Positions 11,127 to 20,713 of a stretch of DNA of 64,000 nucleotides are shown piece after piece. The position numbers and the translations under genes are program-made. The notes under the pieces were generated by a model that searched no databases, was not told where the DNA came from, and saw only the letters and a program-made list of their open reading frames with translations. Numbering within the stretch: position 1 is the stretch's first letter; each line of letters opens with the position of its first letter. Location: NCBI GenBank assembly GCA_958295885.1, contig OY282380.1, positions 4,357,865 through 4,421,864 of the forward strand, read 5' to 3'. The DNA comes from Arenicellales bacterium (GTDB lineage Bacteria; Pseudomonadota; Gammaproteobacteria; Arenicellales; JAJDZL01).

Positions 11127-11185
11127 ATGAAGTCACCTCCTTCTTTGCTTCATAAGAAGTCTATCTTTCTCAAACTTCATTTGCT

Positions 11186-11809
11186 ATGGGCAGCTTTATT
11201 GTTATGCGCCGCTTGCCTTTTGATCACTATGACGCCACTAGTCAATCGGCCGTTGAGCAGTTGCATGACACTATTGCCAAGGGAGACCTGACCATAGAGG
11301 CAATTGTCGGAACGGGTAGCTCAACAGGGCCAGCCATCAAAGGCTACCTAGTTAATCAAAGCTCCGTTGTCCAAAACATCAACATTCATTTGGACGTTCC
11401 AGTTTATTTCGCCAATCGAGGGAAAGGCCAAAACATGGTTGCTACGCAGGTATATGGGCGTGGTGGATCATTTTTTTCCGACGGTACTCACGGTTTTGTG
11501 AGCATTCCTGGAAATAGCCGCACGCCAGTCGAATTCGTCGCATTTTGCGTGGACTTCGACAAATCTAATCCAACTAGCAACGACCTGTTCGATGTTACAG
11601 ACATGCCCGCTGAGATTCATGGTGTGGTGCGAAGCATTACTGAAGTGGAACAAGCAAACCTTAACAGTGATTTAACTGTTGCGGCCCAGCTCGCTCTATG
11701 GGTAACTCAAGGGGAAAGTCTAGAAGATATTCGCGAGAGGTTTGAGTTCTCGCAAATTGATGTGGCATGGATGCATCAGATTCTTCGTCATTTGGATGCA
11801 CAGCACTAG
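11186..11809 (+). CDS. Uncharacterised, probably exported protein; likely missing its signal peptide by a frameshift
   Basis: The open frame from ATG 11186 gives 207 residues with beta-rich middle (VQNINIHLDVPVYFANRG, KGQNMVATQVYGRG, SIPGNSRTPVEFVAFCVDF) and a C-terminal QLALWVTQGESLEDI segment. That pattern, including QNMV and a late Q-x-ALW, resembles extracellular thioester/adhesin-like domains, but I cannot name a family. Another frame starts at ATG 11127 and encodes a basic start followed by a hydrophobic run and cysteine (LHLLWAALLLCAAC), a signal-peptide-like head, which joins the main frame near 11215 if one T is restored in the T run. The most economical reading is a one-base deletion separating the export signal from the body. 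Sequencing error is an alternative. Confidence 0.45.
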   Translation: MGSFIVMRRLPFDHYDATSQSAVEQLHDTIAKGDLTIEAIVGTGSSTGPAIKGYLVNQSSVVQNINIHLDVPVYFANRGKGQNMVATQVYGRGGSFFSDGTHGFVSIPGNSRTPVEFVAFCVDFDKSNPTSNDLFDVTDMPAEIHGVVRSITEVEQANLNSDLTVAAQLALWVTQGESLEDIRERFEFSQIDVAWMHQILRHLDAQH

Positions 11810-12451
11810 AGACCCTTGAGTCGATTGAGGGGCGTTGATTTCTTCTTGTCGGCAACCAGATAACGTTCAAAGTCGAAACCAGATTCTGTCGAAATTCAGG
11901 TCAGGAAAGGCCACTTCCTGTGCAGTCTCCCCAATATGGTCTCAAGTTGCCCGCGACAGATCGTTTAGGGAATTTGAATCGGAACTGACATCCGCCCCCA
12001 GTGGTGGGACTGTCACATACCTCCATGGCTACTGTGCAAGGTTCTACCTTACAAAATATTCACCCATCGAACTGCGTCTGAGATTTTTCTTCAACATCGG
12101 CTGGTCAACTTCGTGAACCTGAATCATGTTTTTGTCCGGTCCAGTCCAACTAATTTGAAATCGCTGGCAACTTCACTTACTTTCATGGATGCTTTCCTGC
12201 TGCTTGAAAAATTGGCCAGTTATTCCGACTGCCTGCAGATTGGCTTTCGATGCCGTTCGGGAAAAGTGTCCATTCCGTTACTTTTGACGCTCTCCCTTTT
12301 CCCAGTTACAAATTTCTCTTTTCTCTGAACATAAAGTCCAGATATCTACATTCGTAAAATAATGATTCTGAATGCCTGCGTAGATTCTCAAAAAATGAAG
12401 TTACATGAAATAAACTGTTTTCTCAGTGTTCCAACGAACATGTCCATGAAA
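11810..12451. other. Intergenic stretch without recognised features
   Basis: Short open frames on the plus strand (around 11835-12330) lack ribosome-binding sites and protein-like composition. No RNA gene or repeat was recognised. Confidence 0.45.
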
Positions 12452-12895
12452 TTAATCACTACCAAATATTGACCAACCGTTGCCATAAGGATTAGTGGGA
12501 CTGTCAGTTCGATATGGACTTCCAACTCCGAAAGGGTTATTAATGCTATCTGGTGAATAAGGATTTCCGTAACGGCCGTAAGGATTGGAAATTGAATCTG
12601 GGTCGTAAGGGTTGGTACTCAATTTGCCTCGATAATTACCATTCCGGTCAAAAAGTTTTGGTGCATCCGTAGCGTATGGATTGTTCACACTCTGATTGGA
12701 ATATTTGCTCCCATAACGACCGTAGGGGTTGTTTATGCCATCTGGTGAATAGGAGTTGCCGAAACGGCCATAAGGGTTGGAAACTGAATCTGGGTCGTAA
12801 GGATTAGCACTCAGACTGCCTAGATACTCATCCGCCAACAAGTCCGTGCTTATGACCAATAGCAAGGCAATGGTTAGATTGACGATCGTTTTCAT
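12452..12895 (-). CDS. Secreted Asn-Pro-Tyr-Gly repeat protein
   Basis: The start is ATG 12895, chosen because GGAGGA lies 8-9 nt upstream and because the product then begins with a signal peptide (MKTIVNLTIALLLVISTDLLA, cleavage near ADEY). The 34 extra residues in the longer frame have no such logic. The mature protein of about 125 residues is built from short repeats of the form NPYDPDS-SNPYGRYGN-YSPDSINNPYG, about nine NPY/NPF units. Proteins of this kind are widespread in Gram-negative genomes as short periplasmic or secreted proteins of unknown function. It is unrelated to the defence genes and is likely a remnant of the original chromosome content here. Intact. Confidence 0.75.
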   Translation of the reverse strand: MKTIVNLTIALLLVISTDLLADEYLGSLSANPYDPDSVSNPYGRFGNSYSPDGINNPYGRYGSKYSNQSVNNPYATDAPKLFDRNGNYRGKLSTNPYDPDSISNPYGRYGNPYSPDSINNPFGVGSPYRTDSPTNPYGNGWSIFGSD

Positions 12896-13298
12896 TTTAA
12901 TCCTCCAATTGTTTATCGAATGTTCCAATGCTCCCGCCCAATATTTCAGCGGGAATTGCCATGGTCTAAAGTATTGGTGACTGTCCAATGTCTGCAAAAA
13001 ATAGGTGTAAAGCGTTTCAAGCTGCGAATATGGAGGTTTATGTCAACAGTTCCTCATACTTGAACGTGACTGGTTGGAATTAGACAGGCACTACGATGTG
13101 TCACCGTTCTGTGTTCTCAACAGAATTCGATGCGTCAGGATCAGATTGTGATTCTCGACTGGAACATTTGGCAGGTTTTGTGCGTCATCCAAGTATGTTG
13201 GTTGATACAGGGATTCACCATCTCGGCAGGGCATGGTAGACTCTCCTTGTCTGGGGTGATCTGAAGTCCTTTACAGTCAGTTCATGTATTGTATATGA

Positions 13299-13328
13299 CT
13301 CAAGTTTCTGGATTCAAAATCATCTAAT
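13299..13328. repeat. Solo terminal sequence of the IS4-type element
   Basis: About 30 bases starting ACTCAAGTTTCTGGATTC match, in reverse complement, the right end of the IS4-type element at 34757-36554 and continue through the AAAATCATCTAA block. No transposase of this family follows, so it is an orphan end left by deletion or imprecise loss. Confidence 0.75.
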
Positions 13329-13451
13329 TCCCTAATCCGCAATTAGGAATGACTAAATAGAAAAAAGCCTTGTACAATCAGCATGTTAACAAAATCTTCA
13401 GGATCACCCAATGGGTGATGACTGAAACAACCAAAAATAATACAAGGCTTA

Positions 13452-14470
13452 TGAACATTCCACCTTACAAAACAGCTGACAGCAATCGCAACTTGACCGC
13501 CCGCGCCGGTTTGGTGGTGATTGCGGATTGATTCAAACGCTTGGGATTGAACGAATTGGCGGATCGTTTCATGCCTGCTCCGGGCAGCAGCCGCGGCTAT
13601 CGTCCAAGCGTTCTGTTGAGCACCTTCATGCTGATGAAACACGAAGGTGCGAAGCGCTTGGAGGATGTCCGTCATCTGCATTGCGAGCCGGGGCTGATGA
13701 AACTGCTGGGATTCGAGAAGGTGCCGGAGGCGAGGACCCTGGGCAACTGGCTGCGTCGTATCGGCAACAGCGAACAGTCGATGCAGGCCCTGGTCGAGAT
13801 CAACAAGCACCTGCTGTCAGCCGGATTGCACCACTGCAGGCGGGTCACGCTGGACATTGATGCGACGGTGATCGAATGCAACAGGAAAGGAACCGAATTC
13901 AACTAAAAAGGCTCGCGAGGCTATACGCCGATGGCAGGTCACCTCGCTGAAATTGAACAGGTGGTGGAGGTTGATTTTCGTGAAGGCAGTGCAACGCCGA
14001 ATAAAGAAAACCTGGAGTTCATCAAGAAATGTGAGGCGGCGTTGCCGGTGGGAGTTTCGATCCGTCATCTGCGAGCCGATGCAGCCACTTACCAGGCTGG
14101 TGTGATCAATTACTGTGAGTGCCAACGACATTCGCTATGTGATCCGCGCCAAGATGGACACTTCGGTGAAAGAATCGATGTCGGCCATCAAGCCGTCGGA
14201 CTGGGTGCCGCTGATAAAACGTGATTGACGAATCTCCGCAAGCCTTTCATCTGGTCGTGCAACGGCAGTTGATAGCGGAAAAGGAACTGGATTTAACTAC
14301 CGACTGGAATGAGTAATTGGGTGGTGTATTAGAACAATCAGCATGGCGAAGCCTCAAAAAATCCGGATCAAGGAATCACGCAGTGACTTCGGCGGTGCTC
14401 ACATCCAATTGACATCGATTCAGACACCGCGGAAGTTCTTCATCCGTCTTATCAGAGGAACTTTGTTCTC
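13452..14470 (+). pseudogene. Decayed IS1380-type transposase
   Basis: Translation from ATG 13452 reads MNIPPYKTADSNRNLTARAG, then an in-frame stop (about 13528), then an open segment with NELADRFMPAPGSSRGYRP, MLMKHEGAKRLEDVRHL, GFEKVPEARTLGNWLRRIG and TLDIDATVIECNRKG, a second stop (about 13904), then GYTPMAGHLAEIEQ. These are characteristic IS1380-family segments, with the catalytic D in LDIDATVI. After about 14130 the frame shifts repeatedly; weak traces such as SDFGGAHIQ near 14380 mark the end. Upstream, a 10-bp inverted repeat (AAGCCTTGTA near 13365 and its complement near 13437) brackets a small CACCCAATGGGTG palindrome, perhaps the element's leader or terminus. Non-functional. Confidence 0.8.
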
Positions 14471-14645
14471 CGAAAGATAATAGTGATCACCTTGACCACC
14501 GATAAATGAGAATCCCCGTGGACTGTTCTCGCCAGACAGCGTACTGAAAAATCAAAATATCAGCTACGTTCTCGAACCTGTTGGCTAAAAAAATTTTCTA
14601 ATTTTGGATTTGGGGAAGCTGGCGACTTAATTTGTTCGAGCTGAA
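14471..14645. other. Short intergenic region 3' of the SIR2 gene
   Basis: No gene and no clear hairpin terminator for the minus-strand SIR2 gene were found. Confidence 0.4.
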
Positions 14646-17600
14646 TCATTCCCAAATCCCACCTCCACTGAGAAAAATGTTACGAAGTTCAATAAATCGC
14701 GCATCGTCTTTCAAACGGGGTTCGACTGATGAAATATTTTTCAGACAATCTCTCAAATCATTCCCCAAAGGAGGTTCTCCAGTCAAGAGGTAAAGGAACG
14801 TAAGCGCAGGTTCGGGAAACTTGTTGCATAGTCCAGAATGTTTCAGTCGTGAAATAAGGTGACCTGAATTCGGCAATTGCAGCAGCCAACACTTGAGTTC
14901 CTCCAGTGCTTCAGGAAATGCATCACCTGCGTTAATACACAACTCACTCAGCCTTTTCGAGATCGCTGGGTTCTTATTTTCGACTGATCTCGGCCAGACA
15001 GATTTCAAATATGGTAGAACCCGGTTACGCCAATACTCAATGCGTTGCTCGCCCGCGCTGTTCAGTGTTCTCCCCAAAGTGCTGGCGGCTGTTAGCAAAC
15101 CTTTCTCCGGTAGCATTTCGGTCGCGTCAGCGAGCTGCTGTTTCGTAAAAGTGTTGCCTAGTTCGACTGCAGCAAATGTCAGAAGGCTAACATACTGAAC
15201 GCCGTACCTGCCGAGTGTACGGTAGTAAGATACCGTATCTAAAAAGGGGACTTTGATCGCTTCAATCAAGGGAAGATATAGGCGAGGCGACCAGAGAAAA
15301 CCGGTCCATACAGCAAGTGCGTCTCCCTCGTTATTGGACCAGTCGAATAATGGCAATAAATTCGACTTAGTCCATTCACGGTCCACACGAAACAGCGTTA
15401 CAACATGAAAAGCAAGTATTACTCGGCCATGCCTGAATTTATCCGATTCTGTATTGCAAAGCCTGGTAACGATAGGTCTCAGCTTGTCCGGCAAACCCTC
15501 CCCGTCTTCAAGTGGGTTTCGAAACCATAAGTTCAGCAAGGCGTCGGTCACATACCCAACTGGGTGTTTTTTGGCTTGTGGCACGGGATCGTTGATATGC
15601 ACGCCCAAATCATTTTGATAATTAAAATTCAATAGCCTTATGCAGAGATCGAAAAATATTTCATCTTCAAGGTCGGAGGTTTTGGACACAGCAGTCAACC
15701 ACGGGCCAATGCTACTTGTGAGCGATTGCAGATCATCATCAGGCATCTTGGCTAGCATCGGTATCATTTTGTTCCCAGAGCAACTGATCAGATTTTCATC
15801 CGACCAAGCATACAAAGCCTCGCGCCAACGACAAACTGGCCATATGTTTTCTTCGGCCAAGGTGCATAACGCATTGGCCGTAGTGTCAAAGTCCTCTCGA
15901 CAGCGACGGACCCAATCGTCTTTCTCCGGAACACCTACTTCCGGGTGCCGTTTAAGCCACTCGATCAAGTCCGAAAGACTCGAGGGTGTGGTGAGAAACT
16001 GAATCAGTTCGTCGCCATCGCCCATCCACCACGAGAACTCGTCGCTCTCTTGAGGTTCGAGATTCCAATCGGGATGCTGAAAAGTTAATTCGTCCAATTT
16101 ATCCCGCGCACTTTCTCCTAGAACCGCACCAGCACTATCCATCCGTATCAATAACTGAAAGATACTTGAATCTACAAACTGATTCCATCGTTCAGGTGTA
16201 ATTTCAGCTTTGAACATAGTCCGAGGCGGGCCTTCAAGAACTGCTAGTTCGAGCCTGATCAACGATTCAAAGTCAAGTCTAGGTGAAAGAGCGATTACTA
16301 AACGCATTTTTTCACGTTCGGTTTGGTTCGACCATAACCACCGATGCTCATCTTCCAACAGCCAATCAAGCACCTGTCGAGGCTGATCCAGACATGAAAT
16401 ATCATTTTGTTCGTTCTGGCTTATCGCCGCAGCAAAAAACACCAGCCGGCGGAATACTGGATAAGGGGCGGCGCGCCAAGTCTTGAGAATAATCTCCGCC
16501 CGTTCCGGTGCTGTTCTCGCCGTAGCCAGCCAGGCATCTCGGCTGAGTTCAATCAATGCTGTCCAATCGAAAAATCGCATGTTCTGTGGATGATCGTCGA
16601 TTGACGGCTGCGCCAACCAAGACAGATCATTTCCGTCTTCTGCCTCACCAATTTCCCGGGCCAAGTCCATCGCGTCCATCAGCAATGCGCTGAAGTCGTG
16701 CAACAAGTCAGGCAATACATTGGACCAGCATGGCAGCTGGCGCAATTTGTACACTGCCGAAAATACCGAGTCGAAGGACAGCACAATTTTCGCATCCACG
16801 AGATGTTTCGGTTTCTTTTGCTCATCCGGAATTTCTTCAGCTTCATTCAACAGAAATGGCCGACGAATCAAAATTCTCGGAGCCAGAGCGTCGCGCAACT
16901 TCAAACGCAGGATTAATGTGAGTCCGTCGCGCTGAAAACAGTTAATCCAATGATAAATGTCGAACATTGAGCACGACCTTATACGTCCAGCAAGGAGAAG
17001 GTGCCACAGAGTGCGCATCTCCGCTCTCGGAATGGCATTCGGGGCATTTTCGCGTATGCGGCTTAATTCTTCCAAATTGCCGTCGTGCTCCAGTTCATCA
17101 AGTTTTTCCAACTGATTTTCGATCATAGTTGCAAAAGTATGATGGACCGGCTCATCGTGCTTAGTCAACCATAGGATTAGATTAAGATCGTCCAAATGCC
17201 GCGTGAGCCAGCGCGCCAAGTGATCCATTACTTTGTCCCATCTAATCATATTGGCATTTTCTTCAAACAATGCCATCCACGGTGGCAGTGTGTAGGGGGA
17301 CGGTCGGCGAAGTATGCTGAATTGAAGCTTGTCGTTCTGTTCCGCGTTAGGCGACACTCCAAATTGCCGCAAGTCGTCCTGTCGATATCGGTCGTCGCAG
17401 AATGGGGCGAGCCAGTCCAGCGACGGAACCGGGTCAAAATCAGCAAGTCGCTTCGCAGGCAAGCCGCTCGCGTCCTTCAGCGCCCACATCATTTTTCCAA
17501 CAAAATCATCCTGCTTTGTGCTTACCGTGGGAATTAAACCCGCATACTTGGCGACAATACTTTCCTTGCCGCTTACACCGTCCCGATAGATGCCCGCCCA

Positions 17601-18455
17601 ATTACGCAATGTTTCGTGCAGGTACCAGTAATTTCTGCAGTCTCGGTACAGAATTGGCGTTACGTTTTTTGCTATCCATTCATTTTTGCATTGGTCTCTG
17701 TTGCCTTTCGAGTAGCTGCAGAATGCAAACATCTCATTAGGCGTTTCACCCAACAACAGGTCGGCAGCTAACGCGTCCATCATATAGCGCAACACCGGAT
17801 CATCCATGCTGTATCCGACAAAACATACCGAGTAATTGCGAAACAATTCGCTGACGAACCGTGCCGCCCAGCGTTCAGACAAGTAGGCGAGACCGAAGTC
17901 GCCGCTAGAGAGAACTAAACGATTCAATTCTCTATCAGAAGGGTTATCCGGCAGTAGGCCGTGCAGATAGACGAGACCGTTCCAACGCTTTTTGGGCAAG
18001 GGCAGCAGCGGGGCTTTAAAATGTTCGACTGCGAGTTGCTTCTTAGCAATCACTTTCTCAAACAACTGGTCGAAGTTGGTCGTAACAATTCGAATGCAAT
18101 CTTCCCGATTCTGACTCAATGTCAGCAAGGCCTCGTGAGTAGCGGTCGCTTTTGGTAAATTGAGGTTGGGCACGAGAATTTGCGAGAGACAGTTTCGGAC
18201 TCGAGCGCGCCCATCAACAATTCTGCGTTCCAACAAGTCAATAGCTCTGTCGAAGTGTTTTGACTTGATTGCCGATTGTTCCAAGGAGCTACATTGAATA
18301 TCTAGGCTGTCATACACTTTGTCGACCAGTTTTGCGAACCCCGGCAAACCTGCCGGACTGGAAATTCCCGAACCACAAAAAAACACTATCCTGCCGTCTT
18401 CATGCTCTTGGAGCATCCGATCTGGAATATCCGGGCCATTTTTTGCGAATTGCAT
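14646..18455 (-). CDS. Large SIR2-domain anti-phage protein (Dsr-like)
   Basis: 1269 residues with an N-terminal sirtuin domain: NAD-binding GSGISSPAGLPGF at 28-40, TTNFDQLFE at 125-133, the catalytic-type histidine in YLHG (H165), and FVGYSMDDPVLRYMM about 50 residues later. The remaining 1000 or so residues are helical and Trp/Leu-rich without recognised motifs, resembling the long C-terminal sensor of defence-associated sirtuins (DUF4020-type by memory, not verified). In such proteins the SIR2 domain degrades NAD+ when the C-terminal part senses a phage component, causing abortive infection. It is a single-gene unit; its upstream neighbour is a transposase remnant and the CBASS operon starts 0.9 kb upstream in the same direction. 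Frame intact. Start at ATG 18455 puts the Rossmann motif at the usual distance. Confidence 0.8.
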   Translation of the reverse strand: MQFAKNGPDIPDRMLQEHEDGRIVFFCGSGISSPAGLPGFAKLVDKVYDSLDIQCSSLEQSAIKSKHFDRAIDLLERRIVDGRARVRNCLSQILVPNLNLPKATATHEALLTLSQNREDCIRIVTTNFDQLFEKVIAKKQLAVEHFKAPLLPLPKKRWNGLVYLHGLLPDNPSDRELNRLVLSSGDFGLAYLSERWAARFVSELFRNYSVCFVGYSMDDPVLRYMMDALAADLLLGETPNEMFAFCSYSKGNRDQCKNEWIAKNVTPILYRDCRNYWYLHETLRNWAGIYRDGVSGKESIVAKYAGLIPTVSTKQDDFVGKMMWALKDASGLPAKRLADFDPVPSLDWLAPFCDDRYRQDDLRQFGVSPNAEQNDKLQFSILRRPSPYTLPPWMALFEENANMIRWDKVMDHLARWLTRHLDDLNLILWLTKHDEPVHHTFATMIENQLEKLDELEHDGNLEELSRIRENAPNAIPRAEMRTLWHLLLAGRIRSCSMFDIYHWINCFQRDGLTLILRLKLRDALAPRILIRRPFLLNEAEEIPDEQKKPKHLVDAKIVLSFDSVFSAVYKLRQLPCWSNVLPDLLHDFSALLMDAMDLAREIGEAEDGNDLSWLAQPSIDDHPQNMRFFDWTALIELSRDAWLATARTAPERAEIILKTWRAAPYPVFRRLVFFAAAISQNEQNDISCLDQPRQVLDWLLEDEHRWLWSNQTEREKMRLVIALSPRLDFESLIRLELAVLEGPPRTMFKAEITPERWNQFVDSSIFQLLIRMDSAGAVLGESARDKLDELTFQHPDWNLEPQESDEFSWWMGDGDELIQFLTTPSSLSDLIEWLKRHPEVGVPEKDDWVRRCREDFDTTANALCTLAEENIWPVCRWREALYAWSDENLISCSGNKMIPMLAKMPDDDLQSLTSSIGPWLTAVSKTSDLEDEIFFDLCIRLLNFNYQNDLGVHINDPVPQAKKHPVGYVTDALLNLWFRNPLEDGEGLPDKLRPIVTRLCNTESDKFRHGRVILAFHVVTLFRVDREWTKSNLLPLFDWSNNEGDALAVWTGFLWSPRLYLPLIEAIKVPFLDTVSYYRTLGRYGVQYVSLLTFAAVELGNTFTKQQLADATEMLPEKGLLTAASTLGRTLNSAGEQRIEYWRNRVLPYLKSVWPRSVENKNPAISKRLSELCINAGDAFPEALEELKCWLLQLPNSGHLISRLKHSGLCNKFPEPALTFLYLLTGEPPLGNDLRDCLKNISSVEPRLKDDARFIELRNIFLSGGGIWE

Positions 18456-18528
18456 GGAGTCTTACCAATATGAAACACTTGGATTCGGAGTTCAAACTCG
18501 CATGAATTTACTATGCCAAGGGGCTGCG

Positions 18529-19311
18529 TCATCCTACCAATCGCATGGTTGCTGCGTCCAGTTGGAGGCTGCTTTTGAACAGCTGCTCAAATTCGCAGTT
18601 CAATGTGCTGACCATCTGATTCACGCCTTCGTTAGTCAGAGTTTCCATTTGGTAGATTACTTGTGCCGTCAACCCGAGAAAATAATGCCACAGCCGGAGC
18701 GCCAGACTGAACTGATTGAGGTATTCTTTGAACTGTTCGCGTGTTTCGCACAGATGGATGCTGCCGTCGCTGAAACTGACAAAAGAAAGCATCAGGTGAC
18801 GAACCGCACAAAGAAGCATAGAGGTCGATGAACCAGGTGAAACTGCGAATCTATTCCGACTAATATGCCAAATTCTAATTGGGTTCCTTGAAATCAACTT
18901 CCACGCTTCAGCGGAAGAATAAATCAGTAGCAGATTTTCGGCGCCCAACTGATCGTCCGTAAACAGGAATAATGCCCGGTCCCTTCGACTGCCGCCAGCC
19001 GTGTTTTCTTTCAGTGCGCACCCGTATAGAAGTTGCGCCGGCTGCAAGGTCTGGTCTTGCCTGGAGCCGCTCTGCAGTTCCAGTTCCACAGACAGGGGCG
19101 CCATTTGCCACGGCAGCTCAGACAGCTTGCGCCAGTTCTTCCTGACGTACTTGGCATAAATTTGCTTGGCGTTCAACTGCCGATTTTTGCTATTTCCAAC
19201 CTGCACTCGATATTTCATCCTGTTCTTTTTCATGCGCGATACTGTCCACATCTCAATTTGCGTCGTTAAGTTCATGATCTGCCTGCTCGAATACCAAGAA
19301 TCCGCCACCAA
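18529..19311 (-). pseudogene. 3' half of an IS4-type transposase, decayed
   Basis: The minus-strand frame carries MKKNRMKYRVQV, NAKQIYAKYVRKNWRKLSEL and SLQLDAAT, which align with LKYRVRQADG, NELYAAAIRGKWRKAANL and SLQLDVLS of the transposase at 34887-36524. The region expected to hold the YFKEAKQ catalytic segment has changed to unrelated residues (around ISRNPIRIWHISRN), which indicates compensating frameshifts. The N-terminal half is missing and no terminal repeats are seen. It is a divergent relative, not a recent copy. Confidence 0.75.
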
Positions 19312-19320
19312 GGAGGGACA

Positions 19321-20151
19321 CTAACACGACGCATCAACAAATCCCGGGGCTATTGTTAGGTCGGCAACATTCGACACCTCCTTAACGTTTGTTAATCTGA
19401 ATTGATATTGCTTCCCTCTCAGAGATTCATTTGGCGAACAATCAATGTTCCAAATCTGCAAGAAATAGCCAGCCATTGCTGCTCTTATGCGAATTTTTCG
19501 ATTTTGATTGCCCATCTCAAAAGTTTCGCTGTTTTGCAGATTGAAAGAATGAGTTGTTATTTTTAATGTCACAAATGTATGCCATTCGCGATCTTTATCT
19601 GGATGTTCATGCTCTTCAACTGGATTATCACCGAGAATTTTGACCGACTCAATTTGATGAACGACGAAGTTGCAAAACTTTCTACGATTCCTATCGAAAG
19701 CCCTTACGTGCCACCGAAGTAAATTATCTGCCAATGCGACTGGTACGATTTGCCGCGAAGGCTGATCACTTGAGGCAGATCTATAAGAAATTTCAAGAAC
19801 TTCTCGGTTCTGAATTGCTCTGGAAATCTTACTTATTCGCTCCAACGAGCTTTCATCGAGAAATGCATGTAATCTAGGCATCGTATATAACGGCAATCGT
19901 TGACGTAGAATGTTTGGCGGGAAAATACGTTCAAACGACTTTCCAATTTCATAACTCTTCTTTTTTACGTTGTATCTAATATTTTTTGCAGCCAAACTAT
20001 CGTACATTGACAGATCATTTGTTGCAGAAGCTGCCGAAATTCCAAAGTGGTGCTGCAGGTCTTCTCGGTTTATGAATCCCTGAATGTAAACCAGTTCCTC
20101 AATAAACTTCAGGCGTTCTAATTTCTGGCTGGATTTAGGAAATTCACTCAT
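19321..20151 (-). CDS. capW: CapW/BrxR-like WYL-domain transcriptional regulator of CBASS
   Basis: 276 residues. The N-terminal part (LERLKFIEELVYIQGFINREDLQHHFGISAASATNDL in shorter form: FINREDLQHHFGIS then ASATNDLSMY) is a winged helix-turn-helix. The middle holds the WYL-type fold with QNREVLEISYRSASS, the arginine/histidine positions of RQIVPVALADNLLRWHVRA and FDRNRRKFCNF, and the C-terminal part has the usual beta-rich extension. This is the wHTH-WYL-WCX plan of CapW and BrxR, repressors of CBASS and BREX. Its start overlaps the stop of the SLATT gene by 8 nt, so it is the last gene of the operon and would form a feedback loop. CapW genes are more often divergent and upstream, so this position is unusual. 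A candidate operator lies at 23105-23122. Confidence 0.75.
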   Translation of the reverse strand: MSEFPKSSQKLERLKFIEELVYIQGFINREDLQHHFGISAASATNDLSMYDSLAAKNIRYNVKKKSYEIGKSFERIFPPNILRQRLPLYTMPRLHAFLDESSLERISKISRAIQNREVLEISYRSASSDQPSRQIVPVALADNLLRWHVRAFDRNRRKFCNFVVHQIESVKILGDNPVEEHEHPDKDREWHTFVTLKITTHSFNLQNSETFEMGNQNRKIRIRAAMAGYFLQIWNIDCSPNESLRGKQYQFRLTNVKEVSNVADLTIAPGFVDASC

Positions 20152-20713
20152 GATTTTTCTTCTTCCAAATTTCTGTCTTACATAGCTGATCTAAATCCAT
20201 CTCATCAATCTTTTTTGATTTCGCCACCTTAGTTCTCAATTCAGCTTTATATTTCAAGAAGTTTTTATCTGGAATTTGCGGAGAACGGTCCATGCATTCG
20301 ATGTATTTTCTATTACATTCCTGTAATAGTCGGTCATAATCTTTCGAATTGGGAGAAGCGTTCCTTTCCACATAATCCGCTTCTCTGATCCAAGAACCCC
20401 AACCTTGAACCCCTGATTCATATCTGTTAATTCCATCTGACCAGCGAAATATGGTGTTATCAAGCGATTCCAAAATTACAATTGCTATTGGAATGACCAA
20501 AATTATCATTAACGTCCAATCCTTGCCAATTACGTTGAGGAAGTAGAGTCCGATTACTAACGCGTTAATCGCAGATAGGACGACGACACTAAATTGTTTT
20601 ATTCGGAAACAAGATTGATTTTTATCTTTGATTCTGGAACAAGCGTATCTACTAAGTTCAGCTTTTCGTTTCAATTTCTTCAGAAGAGTCTTTTTGTTAT
20701 CAGAACCTGTCAT
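20144..20713 (-). CDS. SLATT-domain two-TM effector of CBASS
   Basis: 189 residues. A basic N-terminal helix is followed by two transmembrane helices, about 41-61 (FSVVVLSAINALVIGLYFL) and 66-83 (WTLMIILVIPIAIVILESL), then a cytosolic helical tail. Two adjacent membrane helices flanked by soluble helices are the hallmark of SLATT proteins, predicted pore-forming effectors in nucleotide-signalling systems (Burroughs and Aravind). In this operon it takes the place normally held by the nuclease NucC next to HORMA and TRIP13 genes, so it is the likely effector: a second messenger would trigger membrane disruption. It starts within the stop of the TRIP13-like gene (4-nt ATGA overlap) and overlaps the regulator by 8 nt, indicating translational coupling. 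Confidence 0.75.
   Translation of the reverse strand: MTGSDNKKTLLKKLKRKAELSRYACSRIKDKNQSCFRIKQFSVVVLSAINALVIGLYFLNVIGKDWTLMIILVIPIAIVILESLDNTIFRWSDGINRYESGVQGWGSWIREADYVERNASPNSKDYDRLLQECNRKYIECMDRSPQIPDKNFLKYKAELRTKVAKSKKIDEMDLDQLCKTEIWKKKNHE

Noticed and set aside
13343..13810. Minus-strand frame of 155 residues
   Set aside because: It is antisense to the IS1380-type transposase remnant.
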